Positions 9,143-21,839 of a stretch of DNA of 64,000 nucleotides are shown here, one piece after another. The position numbers were made by a program, and so were the translations under genes. This stretch comes from Deinococcus sp. KNUC1210. GTDB taxonomy: Bacteria > Deinococcota > Deinococci > Deinococcales > Deinococcaceae. The number at the start of each line of letters is the position of its first letter. Positions within the stretch are counted from its first letter, which is position 1. The DNA is taken from contig NZ_CP092189.1 of the NCBI RefSeq assembly GCF_022344005.1, forward strand, positions 62,001-126,000. Reading direction: 5' to 3'. The notes beneath the pieces are model-generated. The model was not told the DNA's origin. It saw only the letters and a program-made list of their open reading frames with translations, and ran no database searches.

Positions 9143-10149
9143 CAGAGGCGGTAATAGTCCAGATACCAGTCCACGAAGCGCCCCACCCCGTCCTCGATAC
9201 TGGTCGAGGGTCTGAAACCGGTGTCGCGGATCAGGTCATCGACATTGGCATAGGTCGCCGGAACATCGCCGTCCTGCATCGGCAGCATCTGCTTGATCGC
9301 CGCCTTGCCGAGTTTCTGCTCCAGCACTTCAATCAGGTGCAGCAGCGGAACCGGATTGTTGTTGCCGATGTTGTACAGGCGGTAAGGAGCGCTGCTGCTG
9401 CCGGGGTCGGGTCGGTCTCCCTGCCACTGCGGATTGGGGGCAGGCGTGTTGCGCTTGACTCTCAGCACGCCTTCCACGATGTCGTCGACGAAGGTGAAGT
9501 CGCGCAGCATCTGCCCGTGGTTGAAGACCTTGATCGGCTCTCCGGCCAGGATCGCACGGGTGAAGAGAAACATCGCCATGTCGGGACGCCCCCAGGGGCC
9601 GTAGACGGTAAAGAAGCGCAGTCCGGTGGTGGGCAGGCCGTACAGGTGGCTGTAGGTGTGTGCCATCAGTTCGTTGGCTTTCTTGGTGGCGGCGTATAGG
9701 CTCAGCGGATGATCGACATTGTCGTGAACGCTGAAGGGCATGTTGGTGTTCAGACCGTACACGCTGCTGCTGCTGGCGTACACCAGATGCTTGACCGCGT
9801 GGTGCCGACAGCCCTCCAGGATATTGGTGAACCCGACCACGTTGGCATCGATATACGCACGCGGATTTTCCAGGCTATACCGCACCCCGGCCTGTGCCGC
9901 CAGATTCACCACCTGTTCGGGCCGGTACATCTCGAACAGCGCTTCGGTGGCGGCCCGGTCTTCGAGGCTGCCCTCGATCATGGTAAAGCCGGGCCTGCCT
10001 GTCAGCCGTGCGGCCCGGTCGCGCTTGAGCTGCGGGTCGTAATAGGCATTGAAATTGTCGAAGCCGATGACCTCTTCACCTTCGTCCAGCAGGCGCTGGC
10101 AGAGGCTGGAGCCGATAAATCCGGCTGCGCCTGTCACGAGTGTTTTCAT
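9142..10149 (-). CDS. NAD-dependent epimerase, UDP-glucuronate 4-epimerase type
   Basis: Extended SDR enzyme expected to interconvert UDP-glucuronate and UDP-galacturonate, or the N-acetylated forms. It has the NAD motif TGAAGFIG, the family stretch FDNFNAYYDPQLKRDR typical of uronate epimerases, and the catalytic YAATK. Start 10149 is chosen because GGAG lies at proper spacing before MKTLVTG; an in-frame ATG 13 codons upstream lacks this. Its stop overlaps the start of the fused transferase gene. It follows the nucleotide-sugar dehydrogenase gene by one base, consistent with acting on that enzyme's product. Confidence 0.88.
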   Translation of the reverse strand: MKTLVTGAAGFIGSSLCQRLLDEGEEVIGFDNFNAYYDPQLKRDRAARLTGRPGFTMIEGSLEDRAATEALFEMYRPEQVVNLAAQAGVRYSLENPRAYIDANVVGFTNILEGCRHHAVKHLVYASSSSVYGLNTNMPFSVHDNVDHPLSLYAATKKANELMAHTYSHLYGLPTTGLRFFTVYGPWGRPDMAMFLFTRAILAGEPIKVFNHGQMLRDFTFVDDIVEGVLRVKRNTPAPNPQWQGDRPDPGSSSAPYRLYNIGNNNPVPLLHLIEVLEQKLGKAAIKQMLPMQDGDVPATYANVDDLIRDTGFRPSTSIEDGVGRFVDWYLDYYRL

Positions 10150-10150
10150 G

Positions 10151-13330
<3,180 letters not shown>

Positions 13331-13333
13331 TGA

Positions 13334-14391
13334 TTATTTTCCCGCTGCTTCATGCAGCACCTGAGCCAGTCGGCCTACCTGTGAATGCAGGCTGAACCGC
13401 TCATCGACGACCTGTCGCGCCGCCGCACCCATTGAGCGTCCGAGATCGCTCTGGTTAAGAAGTTCTGCTAGATACTGTTCGAAACTCTGCTCGTCTGCTG
13501 CCAGATAGCCCGTTACGCCATGACGGATAACGTCGCCGTTAGCTCCGATGTCCGATCCCACACTGGGGATGCCGATGGCGCCATATTCAATCAATTTAAA
13601 AGCACATTTACCGCGCACAAATTCATCATCAGAGAGTGGCATCACACCGATGTCAAATGTCTGCAATTCCTGTAATTCCGTTGCCAGTGACCAGGGCACG
13701 AAGACGGCTCCGGCTGCCACGGTCTGCTCGCGCACATCCGGACTTGCGATGACCCGAAATTCTGCGCCTGCTGCCTGACATACGCGTACCAGACCCGGCA
13801 AGACCGGAAGCAGATACCTCCGGAACGTTGACGCTGTACCGATCCACCCCACCACGGGACGAGTCGCCGACTGCCGTGCTGGGCGCACGGTGTAATGCTG
13901 AGTATCGACCACGGTCGGGATGATACTCACGCGAGTCTGGGGGAAGTGCGTTGCACATATTCGCTCAGATAGGCGTTGCCTACCGTAGCGGCTACACTGC
14001 CGCGCAGCAGATCGGCAATGGGATACTGATTGAAGACCGCGTCGTCCATATCGAAGACGATAGGAAGGCCTGCCTGGAGGAACAGATTGTTGAAATAGGC
14101 GTGGGCACTTGGAGCTGTCTGCCGCTGCACATAGATCAGGTCATAGCGGCGGCGGGCCGTCTGCGCTTCCCTTACACGTTGCAGGGCTGCTGCCGCTATG
14201 TGTGAAAGAGCTACCGGATGATTGGGCATGCCATTCATGCGGAGTGTAAATGCACGTGGTGTCAAAAACGGGTGAATATCCAGATCAATGCCATATTTTT
14301 TCAGCGGCTCCTGATAATGATAGACGCGGTAGCGTGAGCTTGGTCCTGCGATTGGATAGGGGGTAATTGTTAAAACAGAGATGGGTGTCAT
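13334..14391 (-). CDS. Glycosyltransferase, GT4 family (frameshifted)
   Basis: Cytoplasmic glycosyltransferase of the polysaccharide locus. The N-terminal part resembles GT4 acceptor domains (ITPYPIAGPSSRYRVYHY, then IVFDMDDAVF); the C-terminal part has WIGTASTFRR, IGVMPLSDD and the donor-site segment KLIEYGAIGIPSV. The halves lie in different frames and join when one base is added to the GGGGG run at 13939-13943, giving about 352 residues. Start ATG 14391 follows AAGG at 8 bases and lies 1 base beyond the upstream stop. The GTG that opens the second half has no ribosome site. Confidence 0.82.
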
Positions 14392-14392
14392 T

Positions 14393-15643
14393 TTATGACC
14401 TTTTCTCATTTATTATTTTTAATATAGGCTTTAATGCAGATTCCCAAGATAAGTTGGTTGGCATTTCCAGAATATGCCTTTCCTCAGAAAGTAATTTCCT
14501 GATTTTCACTTCTATGCTCATTCTGTCATTCAGACTGGGTTCGCTTATTTGGTCTATGATCGAGAAAGTTTCATCGGTATTCATGTCTATATTGGAAATA
14601 TAGAGGATATGTCTTGCGAAGGCGGCGTAGTGATATATTTTTCCTGGGACTTGTTGATAGTTAGAATTTCCAAAGATAACAGAAATATCCGAAGATTTTA
14701 GATATGAGATAAAATCTCCATGATCTAGCCAACTGATTAGAGTTACGTTGTTCGGTATTTTATTATTTAGTTGTTTTTTTATGGAATTGACACTTCCGCC
14801 TGCGAATATAAAGTTCACATCCTGCATTCGCAAAATCGCTTGCACAAATTCAGACGAATCTCGGTTCTCAGAAGGCAAAGAACCTCCATAAAATACGCTA
14901 GGGTTTGGCATGTCAATGAGGGGAAACTTATTATCGTTCTCGTTGTAACCCATCCTCAAGAGATGCATTTTACCGGCATATAGTTTATATTTTTCGGCAT
15001 AGTCCTTTAAGGTCTCCACTGTGGTAAATGTAATAAGGTCTGCTCGCTTTACTATTTGTTGTTCAAGATAAGACTCTACGGCCTTTCTTATGCCTGTTCT
15101 CGGTAATGACTTATTCAGTGTCCAGGGATCACCGAAATCAGCCCACCAAAAATTTTTTCTCTTTAAGATTGCAAGTAAAGTTGCTACATGAACAGAGTTT
15201 GGCATGGATGATGACACTAACATAGCGTCTTTCGGGACATTTTTTCTGATAGCATCATATAGAAATGGAATCCAGTCGTAATACGAATCAATAATTTCAA
15301 TCTTTCTATAGATCTTGATAATACTGGTCAGTATAAGTTTTTTTAAAGAAGTAAGTCGACTAATTTTAGAATCTGCCATTTTATGGGGAATTGGAAGCTC
15401 GGCAGGCTGTTGCAGTTCTTTACCATGCACTATAGAATGAAAGAATCCTGGATAAGTTCTGATAATATCTATGTTCAATGCAGAACTATTATCTATTACG
15501 GGGTATTTATTGCCAACCTTTATTGATATACCTGTCACATTGTAATACTGTGATAAGATTTTCTGAAAAGCTATAATTCTTGCTACGTGTGAGCCGCCTA
15601 CTGGTGGAAACGCTTGGGCCACAATATATATTTCGTCTTTCAT
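14393..15643 (-). CDS. Glycosyltransferase-like protein, AT-rich
   Basis: Likely glycosyltransferase of the polysaccharide repeat unit. The 416 residues start with YIVAQAFPPVGGSHVAR, a common GT4 opening, and carry NFWWADFGDPWTLN and a C-terminal half with FYGGSLPSE and ISVIFGNSNYQQVPGKIYHY, in the expected place of the nucleotide-sugar domain. The classical E-x7-E donor motif is not clear, so the assignment is to the fold rather than a specific sugar. Codon use is very AT-rich compared with genes on either side. Start is preceded by GGAG at 8 bases. Confidence 0.7.
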   Translation of the reverse strand: MKDEIYIVAQAFPPVGGSHVARIIAFQKILSQYYNVTGISIKVGNKYPVIDNSSALNIDIIRTYPGFFHSIVHGKELQQPAELPIPHKMADSKISRLTSLKKLILTSIIKIYRKIEIIDSYYDWIPFLYDAIRKNVPKDAMLVSSSMPNSVHVATLLAILKRKNFWWADFGDPWTLNKSLPRTGIRKAVESYLEQQIVKRADLITFTTVETLKDYAEKYKLYAGKMHLLRMGYNENDNKFPLIDMPNPSVFYGGSLPSENRDSSEFVQAILRMQDVNFIFAGGSVNSIKKQLNNKIPNNVTLISWLDHGDFISYLKSSDISVIFGNSNYQQVPGKIYHYAAFARHILYISNIDMNTDETFSIIDQISEPSLNDRMSIEVKIRKLLSEERHILEMPTNLSWESALKPILKIINEKRS

Positions 15644-16857
15644 TTGTGAACTCCTACCTGTTCTTCTTTGTTATATCGTACGAATACAAATAATATAAAT
15701 GGATATACAAGAATAGATAGGATTATGTCGAGTTGTCCCACAAGATTCTCCCTGAAAAGGAATAGAACTGTCGTTACAAATATTGCGCCTAACCCGGCCA
15801 TTGGAATAGCTCTCACTATACATAGAGTTGTGATAAAAGATATTAGGAACATGAATATTGCAACACCAATATATCCATAATCATTAAAAAAATCGAAATA
15901 AGCGGGACTGGTGTTAAATTTTACATCCTCGGATATATTACAGAATGACTTCGTTACATTATCTTTGCTGTTTCCAAGTCGATTGATAGCAGTGTAAATA
16001 ATTGGTATCGCATTCCCTTTTTCAAGCGACTCTCCTCTCTGAGATATGCATTCGGTATACGCGAGATTACCAGAAAAATAGAGAGAACCATCTCTAATTC
16101 CTGAAATCAAGGGTGAATCAGAGGTGGTCTTATTAGTGCTAACTTGTACATAACCAAAGATAAATATTATCAATAGGGCAGCAAACGAAATGGGAATTAT
16201 AGATTTGAATGTACCCCATATTGAGCGGGATATGCTAAGATATGCCATAATATAAAAAAATAATTGATATATCAATATAGATCGCCTAACACCTATCAAG
16301 GTCAGCGTAAACAGAAAACAGAATATGTATAAAATTCTTTTGGCATGAGGAATTTTAGAATATGAAGCCGCTGTAAAACAAAGAAGGCCAGCAGGAATAG
16401 CTAGGCGTGCCATTCTGCCGTATATGCCGAGCGAGGGTATATTTGGATCGCTGAAAGCAATATTTAGATCATTGAGGCTTTTTATGGAGTAATGACTAAA
16501 TATAATCGAATATACTCCTAAGTTTCCTAAAATCACGATAAAAAGTAGTGTAACGATAAAATATAGTAAACGTTTATTATATATTATCATTGCTTCCCAG
16601 TATGCGGGTCTGGCTTTAACCTTAAGTGCAAATCCGAAGAATAGACCGAAAAAAAAGAATGTATGGGCTGCCACAAGAATGGGTAGGATAGTGTTATAAT
16701 TAAAGTTCGGAAATGCAATTATTGAAGATAGGGGAGCTACAAGGAAGATCACTACATACGATATGGTAAGAACCAAGCCGTCCCTTTTATAGAGAGTAAG
16801 CATTAGCGACGCTAAAATCACCACCATTGCTGACCAGGGAAATATCACTGTATTCAT
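15640..16857 (-). CDS. Wzy-like polysaccharide repeat-unit polymerase (membrane)
   Basis: Hydrophobic 405-residue protein with about ten or more predicted membrane helices and a larger periplasmic loop in the second half (around YTECISQRGESLEKG). This topology, the size and the place between a glycosyltransferase and a flippase gene fit the O-antigen/capsule polymerase Wzy. Wzy proteins share little sequence, so the call rests on topology and context. The gene is AT-rich and linked to both neighbours by 4-base ATGA overlaps. Confidence 0.72.
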   Translation of the reverse strand: MNTVIFPWSAMVVILASLMLTLYKRDGLVLTISYVVIFLVAPLSSIIAFPNFNYNTILPILVAAHTFFFFGLFFGFALKVKARPAYWEAMIIYNKRLLYFIVTLLFIVILGNLGVYSIIFSHYSIKSLNDLNIAFSDPNIPSLGIYGRMARLAIPAGLLCFTAASYSKIPHAKRILYIFCFLFTLTLIGVRRSILIYQLFFYIMAYLSISRSIWGTFKSIIPISFAALLIIFIFGYVQVSTNKTTSDSPLISGIRDGSLYFSGNLAYTECISQRGESLEKGNAIPIIYTAINRLGNSKDNVTKSFCNISEDVKFNTSPAYFDFFNDYGYIGVAIFMFLISFITTLCIVRAIPMAGLGAIFVTTVLFLFRENLVGQLDIILSILVYPFILFVFVRYNKEEQVGVHK

Positions 16858-18031
16858 AACTTCTCCCTATTTAATATAGACTGAGCCGAAAAAAGAGTAA
16901 CCATATAGGAAAGAGCTATAGAGATAGAAACTGGGTAGAGATTTTTTGTATAAGAAGAAATAAATATTCCTAAGCATATTATGAAAAGGCCGAGAAGATT
17001 GAGAAGGACTCTATTAAAGGTTTTAGATTGATAAAATATAAAGTCAAATATGATTGATCCCCAGTAAAAAAGAGGTATAGAAATAAAAAACGAAAGTGCG
17101 ACAAAAAGATTTTCCCAGGAAAAAATTTTGTACAAAGCAAAACTTAATATAGTTCCGAATAGAAAAGCGAAACATGAAACGAAAACAGTTAGTCTACCGC
17201 TTCTGATTATATCAATAAGCCTATCTCTAGGTGAAATGATGATTTTCGGTGTGATACTGGCAATAAAAGAAGAAATAAAGATAATCGCTGCACTAAATAC
17301 CCTGCTAATTAAAGAATACTGAATATAAGCGTGGTTGTCCAGGAATATAGGCAACAATATTTTATCAATTTCTAGCCATAGATTTCTCGATAATCCACCC
17401 ATAGTTCTTGTAAATCCTTCTGACACTGAAAATGTGGCATCTTTAATATTAGATCGCAGTTTCCGTAGAGATTGGATGGTGTAAACTATCCAAGGCAGAG
17501 AAGCTATAAATTCAAAAGTGGCAAGATGGGTAAAATGTATCTGTAGGTGAAATGTATAAACAAGGAGTACAAATAGTATTTTTGCAAACCAAAATAGAAT
17601 ATACAGGCGTTGCATTAAATCAAACCTACCGGTACCTTGATAATGAGAATCTGTGAATAGGCGAAAATAACAAGCAAGCATATATACGAAGAGATCTACC
17701 CACATAAACGATACTTTGCTCTCTCTGTATATAAAAAAAGGACAAACGATATTATTAATAAATTAAAAATTCCAACAAGATAAAGTTTGTAATAGCCAGC
17801 AAGGTCCTGTTTTTTCTCTGCAAGTGACTTTATGATACCAAACTGACTTCCTATGGAAGCGATGCTTGGTGTAATTGATGAAAGTGAAAATATAAAATAT
17901 GCGACGCTCACAATTTTGACATCAAGAAGCTTTGGAAGAATTAGAAAGAAGAGGCCTTGAAGAGCCACGCGTAGAGCCACGTATGATGTCGTTTTAATAT
18001 TTGCGCTATGCGATTTGATGAAATTAGTCAT
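16854..18031 (-). CDS. Wzx-like polysaccharide flippase (frameshifted)
   Basis: Membrane protein of the MATE/Wzx type expected to move lipid-linked repeat units across the inner membrane. The N-terminal 110 residues (SYVALRVALQGLFFLILPKL) and the remaining part (MWVDLFVYMLACYFRLF and later helices) lie in different frames. Adding one base to the A7 run at 17733-17739 joins FVLF to FIYRESKVSF and gives about 392 residues with roughly twelve helices. It is AT-rich like the two genes after it. It starts at 18031, and no ribosome site for a separate second gene is visible. Confidence 0.72.
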
Positions 18032-18177
18032 TGTCTAAGGAACCTCATTATATGCTTCACCTATACGTAAAACTGAACCCCAGTAGATTGAATCAATTTT
18101 CACAAGAAATGAAAAAGAGGTATCTTTATATAGGATATTTATACATTTTGTTAAGATTGCACAAGTCCTTAGTGGAG

Positions 18178-19020
18178 CTAATCTGCGACATTTTGACTCG
18201 TTGAGCGAAAATATAGTTTATGAACTATTAGATTTCTGTCAGAGAGTTCTTTGAAATACGGGTTGATAAGTATTATTATTAGAGGACTTTGGGTAATGTT
18301 TTTCTCTACTACCTGCCAGTGGTCGGATGTCTGTATCGTTGTCAAAAGATGTCCTTCTTGACGCAGTTCTAATTGAGGATATGCTTTGTTCCCGGCACGT
18401 CCACTGATTCGAAAAGCCAGACTTCCTGCTGCACAGGGCCGTATGGTCAGTGGGTCGCTGCTGGACAGACTAGCAGTACGAGTCAGCGTACTGTATTGCC
18501 CATTGGCACCCTCGGTAATTTGCAGGGTCTGACATGTCGGTGTGCTGAGCTGAAAGTTGCTGAGAGTAGCAACACGGGCTTCAGAGCGGTAGTAATCATT
18601 TAGATAGGCTATGGTGAGCCTTCCCGGATGCGGAATAGAGAATTTTATGGCGCGGGCTGACGAGACAGGAGTATGAAGGAGCAGTACCGAATCCAGAGAC
18701 ACTTGGAGTTCTGGAGCAGCTCCACCAGCTACCTGACCGACCGCTGTAAAACTCAGTTGACCAGGTGTACAGATATCGGCCTCCAGCCACGATACACCCA
18801 TCAATCGGTATTCATTTCCTGACTGTATAAAGCCGCCTGGATCACGGACATAGCCCGCGTGAAACTGGGGAGGACTGCTGCACTTCAGTGCAGGTCTGTC
18901 GAATGCCAGCGGTGGGGCAGATGTCGGTGGCCGGGCCAGCCAACTGCCCAGGCCAGTCAATACGGCAACCGGGGCCAGCAGCAGGCTCCAGGCAGCGCCG
19001 TTCACGGACTGACCGCCCAT
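18178..19020 (-). CDS. Membrane-anchored protein with two carbohydrate-binding-like domains
   Basis: A 280-residue protein with an N-terminal signal anchor (WSLLLAPVAVLTGLG) and a beta-rich exterior. Two related units are visible. The first ends with LTIAYLNDYYRSEARVATLS. The second has PQLELRQEG followed by NPYFKELSDRNLIVHKLYF, which resembles the Ca-dependent xylan-binding CBM36/CBM60 pattern (Asn/Asp cluster, then DRNL). Inference: it binds the polysaccharide made by this locus at the cell surface. The start ATG lies inside the last 19 bases of the O-antigen-ligase-like gene, so the two are translationally coupled. The family match is by pattern only. Confidence 0.6.
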   Translation of the reverse strand: MGGQSVNGAAWSLLLAPVAVLTGLGSWLARPPTSAPPLAFDRPALKCSSPPQFHAGYVRDPGGFIQSGNEYRLMGVSWLEADICTPGQLSFTAVGQVAGGAAPELQVSLDSVLLLHTPVSSARAIKFSIPHPGRLTIAYLNDYYRSEARVATLSNFQLSTPTCQTLQITEGANGQYSTLTRTASLSSSDPLTIRPCAAGSLAFRISGRAGNKAYPQLELRQEGHLLTTIQTSDHWQVVEKNITQSPLIIILINPYFKELSDRNLIVHKLYFRSTSQNVAD

Positions 19021-20477
19021 GTGTGGACTGCCAGAGGCTGCAGCCAGAACGACGATGCGCCTGGCAGCAGCCGTAGCTCCAGCTGTTGCTGTGGGGTGGC
19101 AGGTAAGTGAGTTGTGAAGGTCAACAGTTCCGATCCCTGAGAACTCGCTTGAAACGGCAGAGTCACCAGGGCTGTGCAGACGGGCGGACCACCTGCACAA
19201 CTGTTGAGCGAGGCGCGGTAGCTGCCGGGCGGAACGTCGAACTTCGCGTACACGGTGTACTGCGCTGGAGCAGTGGTGGGCAAAGTGGTTGGACCACTGA
19301 AAAAAGAAAGCCTAAGTTGGGTAGCGGAAAGCTGCGGAGATCTGCTCATGACCGCCGCGCCCAGAAGGGGGAGTGACAGGAGGGTCAGAACGATGGCTGC
19401 AACTCCCCCTGTGGCTGCCGTGGGCAGTTGAAAGGAAAGGAGCTGTGTTCCTGCGATCACCCAGAACAGCTCAGCAAAAAATGGACTGGGCACCAGCAGT
19501 GTGTTGTCGGTGATGGTAGCGGCCAACATGCCGAAAATAACCGCGCCTGCCAGGGGTTGGCGGGCTGTCAGGGTCGCTGCTACCACTGCCGACAGCAGGG
19601 TGAACAGCCCCAGCAGGCCCAGCGGTCCTGTTTCGGCCAGCTGTTGCAGGCTGAGGCTGTGTGCAATGAGCCAGGGACTCCCGACCTGCCTGACCCATGC
19701 CGGACACCCACTCCCGGCGGGATCGGTCGCGACCAGAACGGGGCACCGCTCATCAGGCCCGCCCAGATACTTGCCGAGTCGATAACTGCCGACACCAGCC
19801 CACGGATAGGCGCGGATCATTGTCAGGGTGTTGTACCAGACCACGTCTCTTCCGGTGGTGTCGGTGCTGTCCAGCCGGGTCACCGCGTCCAGCCCCAGCC
19901 GCTCTCCAGCCAGCACGCCTCCGACCAGTAGTGCGCTTCCGAGGAGGAGCCCAATTACCACCCGGCGGCCCCGGCGGATTACAGAGCCTGCCACGGCTCC
20001 GACCAGCATGGCGACCAGCGGTCCACGGCTGCCGGACAGCAACATCACACCCAGCCCGGTGACAGCCAGTGGTAGACGCCACCACACAGAGCCGCCGGCG
20101 AACAGGGCGACCCAGACGCCATATGCCCCTGCAAGCCCCAGGGCAATCGCGGTCATGTACGGGTGTCCAAGGCGGCTGATCAGCAGATCTGCGCCGCCCG
20201 CTGCACTGTAGATGATGGCAGTGATATAGATAAGGCCCAGGCCGATGGCGACCGGACGCAGACGCTCACTGCTCCGCAGCAGCACACCGACCCCGATGAG
20301 GCCTAGCATCAGCAGTGTTCGCCCCAGTGTCAGCAGACTGGCGACAAGTGGTTCTGGTGACAGCAGGGCCGGAAGTTGCTGGCTCAGGGCATACAGTCCC
20401 AGGATCAGCAGGATCGGCCTGGGAAGTTGCCTCAGAGCGGGGAGACCGAGCGCTACCAGCGGAGCCACCACATACAT
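19002..20477 (-). CDS. O-antigen ligase/polymerase-like membrane protein with C-terminal beta domain
   Basis: The 491-residue protein has about ten membrane helices and the Wzy_C/WaaL-type periplasmic loop, with LLSGSRGPLVAMLVG and a large loop around TTGRDVVWYNTLTMIRAYP and AHSLSLQQLAETG. These are typical of the O-antigen ligase superfamily, which joins glycans or polymerises repeat units at the outer face of the inner membrane. After the last helix comes a roughly 100-residue Pro/Thr/Gln-rich beta-like extension. The N-terminus is uncertain: the frame stays open upstream to about 20634 and encodes a membrane-like segment (WTAGWLIAVPA), but it has no ATG, GTG or TTG there. Confidence 0.8.
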   Translation of the reverse strand: MYVVAPLVALGLPALRQLPRPILLILGLYALSQQLPALLSPEPLVASLLTLGRTLLMLGLIGVGVLLRSSERLRPVAIGLGLIYITAIIYSAAGGADLLISRLGHPYMTAIALGLAGAYGVWVALFAGGSVWWRLPLAVTGLGVMLLSGSRGPLVAMLVGAVAGSVIRRGRRVVIGLLLGSALLVGGVLAGERLGLDAVTRLDSTDTTGRDVVWYNTLTMIRAYPWAGVGSYRLGKYLGGPDERCPVLVATDPAGSGCPAWVRQVGSPWLIAHSLSLQQLAETGPLGLLGLFTLLSAVVAATLTARQPLAGAVIFGMLAATITDNTLLVPSPFFAELFWVIAGTQLLSFQLPTAATGGVAAIVLTLLSLPLLGAAVMSRSPQLSATQLRLSFFSGPTTLPTTAPAQYTVYAKFDVPPGSYRASLNSCAGGPPVCTALVTLPFQASSQGSELLTFTTHLPATPQQQLELRLLPGASSFWLQPLAVHTWAVSP

Positions 20478-20823
20478 GGCGGGTACCGCGATGAGCCAGC
20501 CAGCCGTCCAGCGGGGTGGGGCAACTGGGGTTTCTCGTGAGAGGTCAGGCGAAGTCAGATGAGGTCCTTGGAGAGAGGATACGGCTTTGAGTGAGCATAC
20601 AGATGAACGTGAAGAGGCGGCGGAACTCAGGGTTTACAGAATACGGGACTGTGGAGTGCTGGCCTTCAGGTATTAGCTGTTCGAACTCTACTACCGGCAT
20701 AGCATGTCCTTTGCTGCCGGATTGTCCCTGTATGCCCGGCCCAGAGACGAATGAGGCGGTCTGAATAGGGCAAATCTGGTTTGGGAATTGCGTCTCGGGA
20801 TGTCCGTTTCATACCATTGGCCT
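20478..20823. other. Intergenic stretch between divergent genes
   Basis: About 350 bases separate the ligase-like gene (minus) from the YdeI-like gene (plus). Part of the first 150 bases may code for the N-terminus of the ligase-like protein. The rest holds the promoters of both genes by position, but I see no clear -35/-10 pair, repeat or terminator. Confidence 0.5.
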
Positions 20824-21420
20824 ATGGCTGTTCCACCTTCACATCTGCCTGTAGTGGGCGCGAAAAACCGGGCAGAGTGGCGGGCGTGGCTGGCGGCAAA
20901 TCATGACACTCAGGGTGGTGTGGTGCTGGTGTATTTCAAGCTGGGGAGCGGCAAGCCCAGCGTTACTTATCCGGATGCTGTGCGAGAAGCGCTGTGTTTT
21001 GGCTGGATCGATACCACCCGCTATGCCCTGGACGCCGAGCGCTATCAGCAGGTCTTCGTGCCGCGGCGGGTAGGAAGTGTGTGGTCGCGGCTGAACAAGA
21101 CCTATATTGCCGAACTTGAAAGTGCGGGGCTGATGACGTCAGCAGGCCGCGCCAAAATTGAGGCGGCACAGCAGGACGGATCGTGGTCGCGGCTGGATGC
21201 AGGCGAATCGCTGGAAGTGCCGCCCGATCTGCAAACAGCTCTACTGGCCAATGCCGAAGCGGCACAGCATTTCGCGGGTTTTCCGGCGTCGATCCGGAAA
21301 TACATCCTCCACTGGATCGCTGAGGCTAAACGGCCCGAGACCAGACAACAGCGCATCGCTCAGACCGTCGAGCAGGCTGCACAGAACATCCGGGCAAGGG
21401 GAGAGCGGCGAGTTCGCTGA
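20824..21420 (+). CDS. YdeI/OmpD-associated family protein
   Basis: Small soluble protein of the YdeI (bacteriocin-protection) family; biochemical role unknown. The 198 residues show the family pattern AEWRAWLAANHD, then EALCFGWIDTT, FVPRRVGSVWSRLNK and AEAKRPETRQQRI at the end. ATG 20824 is chosen because family members start near this point; in-frame TTG 20788 and ATG 20800 are alternatives, and none has a good ribosome site. It appears to be a single-gene unit. Confidence 0.8.
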   Translation: MAVPPSHLPVVGAKNRAEWRAWLAANHDTQGGVVLVYFKLGSGKPSVTYPDAVREALCFGWIDTTRYALDAERYQQVFVPRRVGSVWSRLNKTYIAELESAGLMTSAGRAKIEAAQQDGSWSRLDAGESLEVPPDLQTALLANAEAAQHFAGFPASIRKYILHWIAEAKRPETRQQRIAQTVEQAAQNIRARGERRVR

Positions 21421-21513
21421 GGTTGCACGAATCTTGACGGTGGTAGGATTCTGAAACCATGCAGAATATATACAACCCCTAGCACCAACAGGTTGGATTG
21501 GATTTGGGTGTGG

Positions 21514-21558
21514 AATTGGCAGCAGGAAAAAGGGAGCTGATTCTTCCCACCGCCAATT
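21514..21558. repeat. Inverted repeat (AATTGGC arms)
   Basis: AATTGGC at 21514-21520 pairs with GCCAATT at 21552-21558, and inside it a purine run (GGAA, GGGA) can pair with TTCTTCCC. It could fold as an RNA hairpin. Function unknown. Confidence 0.4.
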
Positions 21559-21698
21559 GCTCTAGCAGTCCTGCCTTGGCCCCTGCATTAGCAAGGTAGC
21601 TAAACTTTCCGTGGGGTATGTACCGATAGGATTTTTATTGCATGCGCTTGAGCGTAAGCTCCTTTTTAGAGGAAGTAACGTAAAGGACTAGGTTCTGA

Positions 21699-21752
21699 AT
21701 TGACTGACTATATTGGGAGCATGTTAACCGTCCCCAAGGATGTCAGTTCAAT
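21699..21752. repeat. Inverted repeat (ATTGACTGAC arms) with nested stem
   Basis: ATTGACTGAC at 21699-21708 pairs with GTCAGTTCAAT at 21742-21752 with one bulged base; inside, TTGGG pairs with CCCAA. The nested arrangement is stronger than expected by chance in this gap. It lies about 90 bases before the TTG start of the next gene. Confidence 0.45.
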
Positions 21753-21839
21753 AATCTTGTATATATTCTTTATATGACGATCTGACGCCGCTTTGTATTA
21801 CGATAGACACTTGAGACTCCTACTTCTGAGGCCCACACC

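Larger units (their letters stand above)
21421..21839. other. AT-richer intergenic region with two long imperfect hairpins
   Basis: This 419-base gap has no plausible gene and is less GC-rich than its surroundings. It holds two inverted repeats, annotated separately at 21514-21558 and 21699-21752. A short GAGC/GCTC stem followed by CTTTTT lies between them near 21650. The region precedes the argininosuccinate-lyase-like gene and could contain its promoter and leader, a small RNA or remnants of a mobile element. Confidence 0.5.

Noticed and set aside
17696..18031. Separate 111-residue membrane protein
   Set aside because: It is the N-terminal part of the flippase; the frame is restored at the A7 run.
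21645..21670. Rho-independent terminator (GAGC/GCTC stem before CTTTTT)
   Set aside because: The stem is only 4 base pairs; it lies more than 200 bases from the end of the preceding gene.
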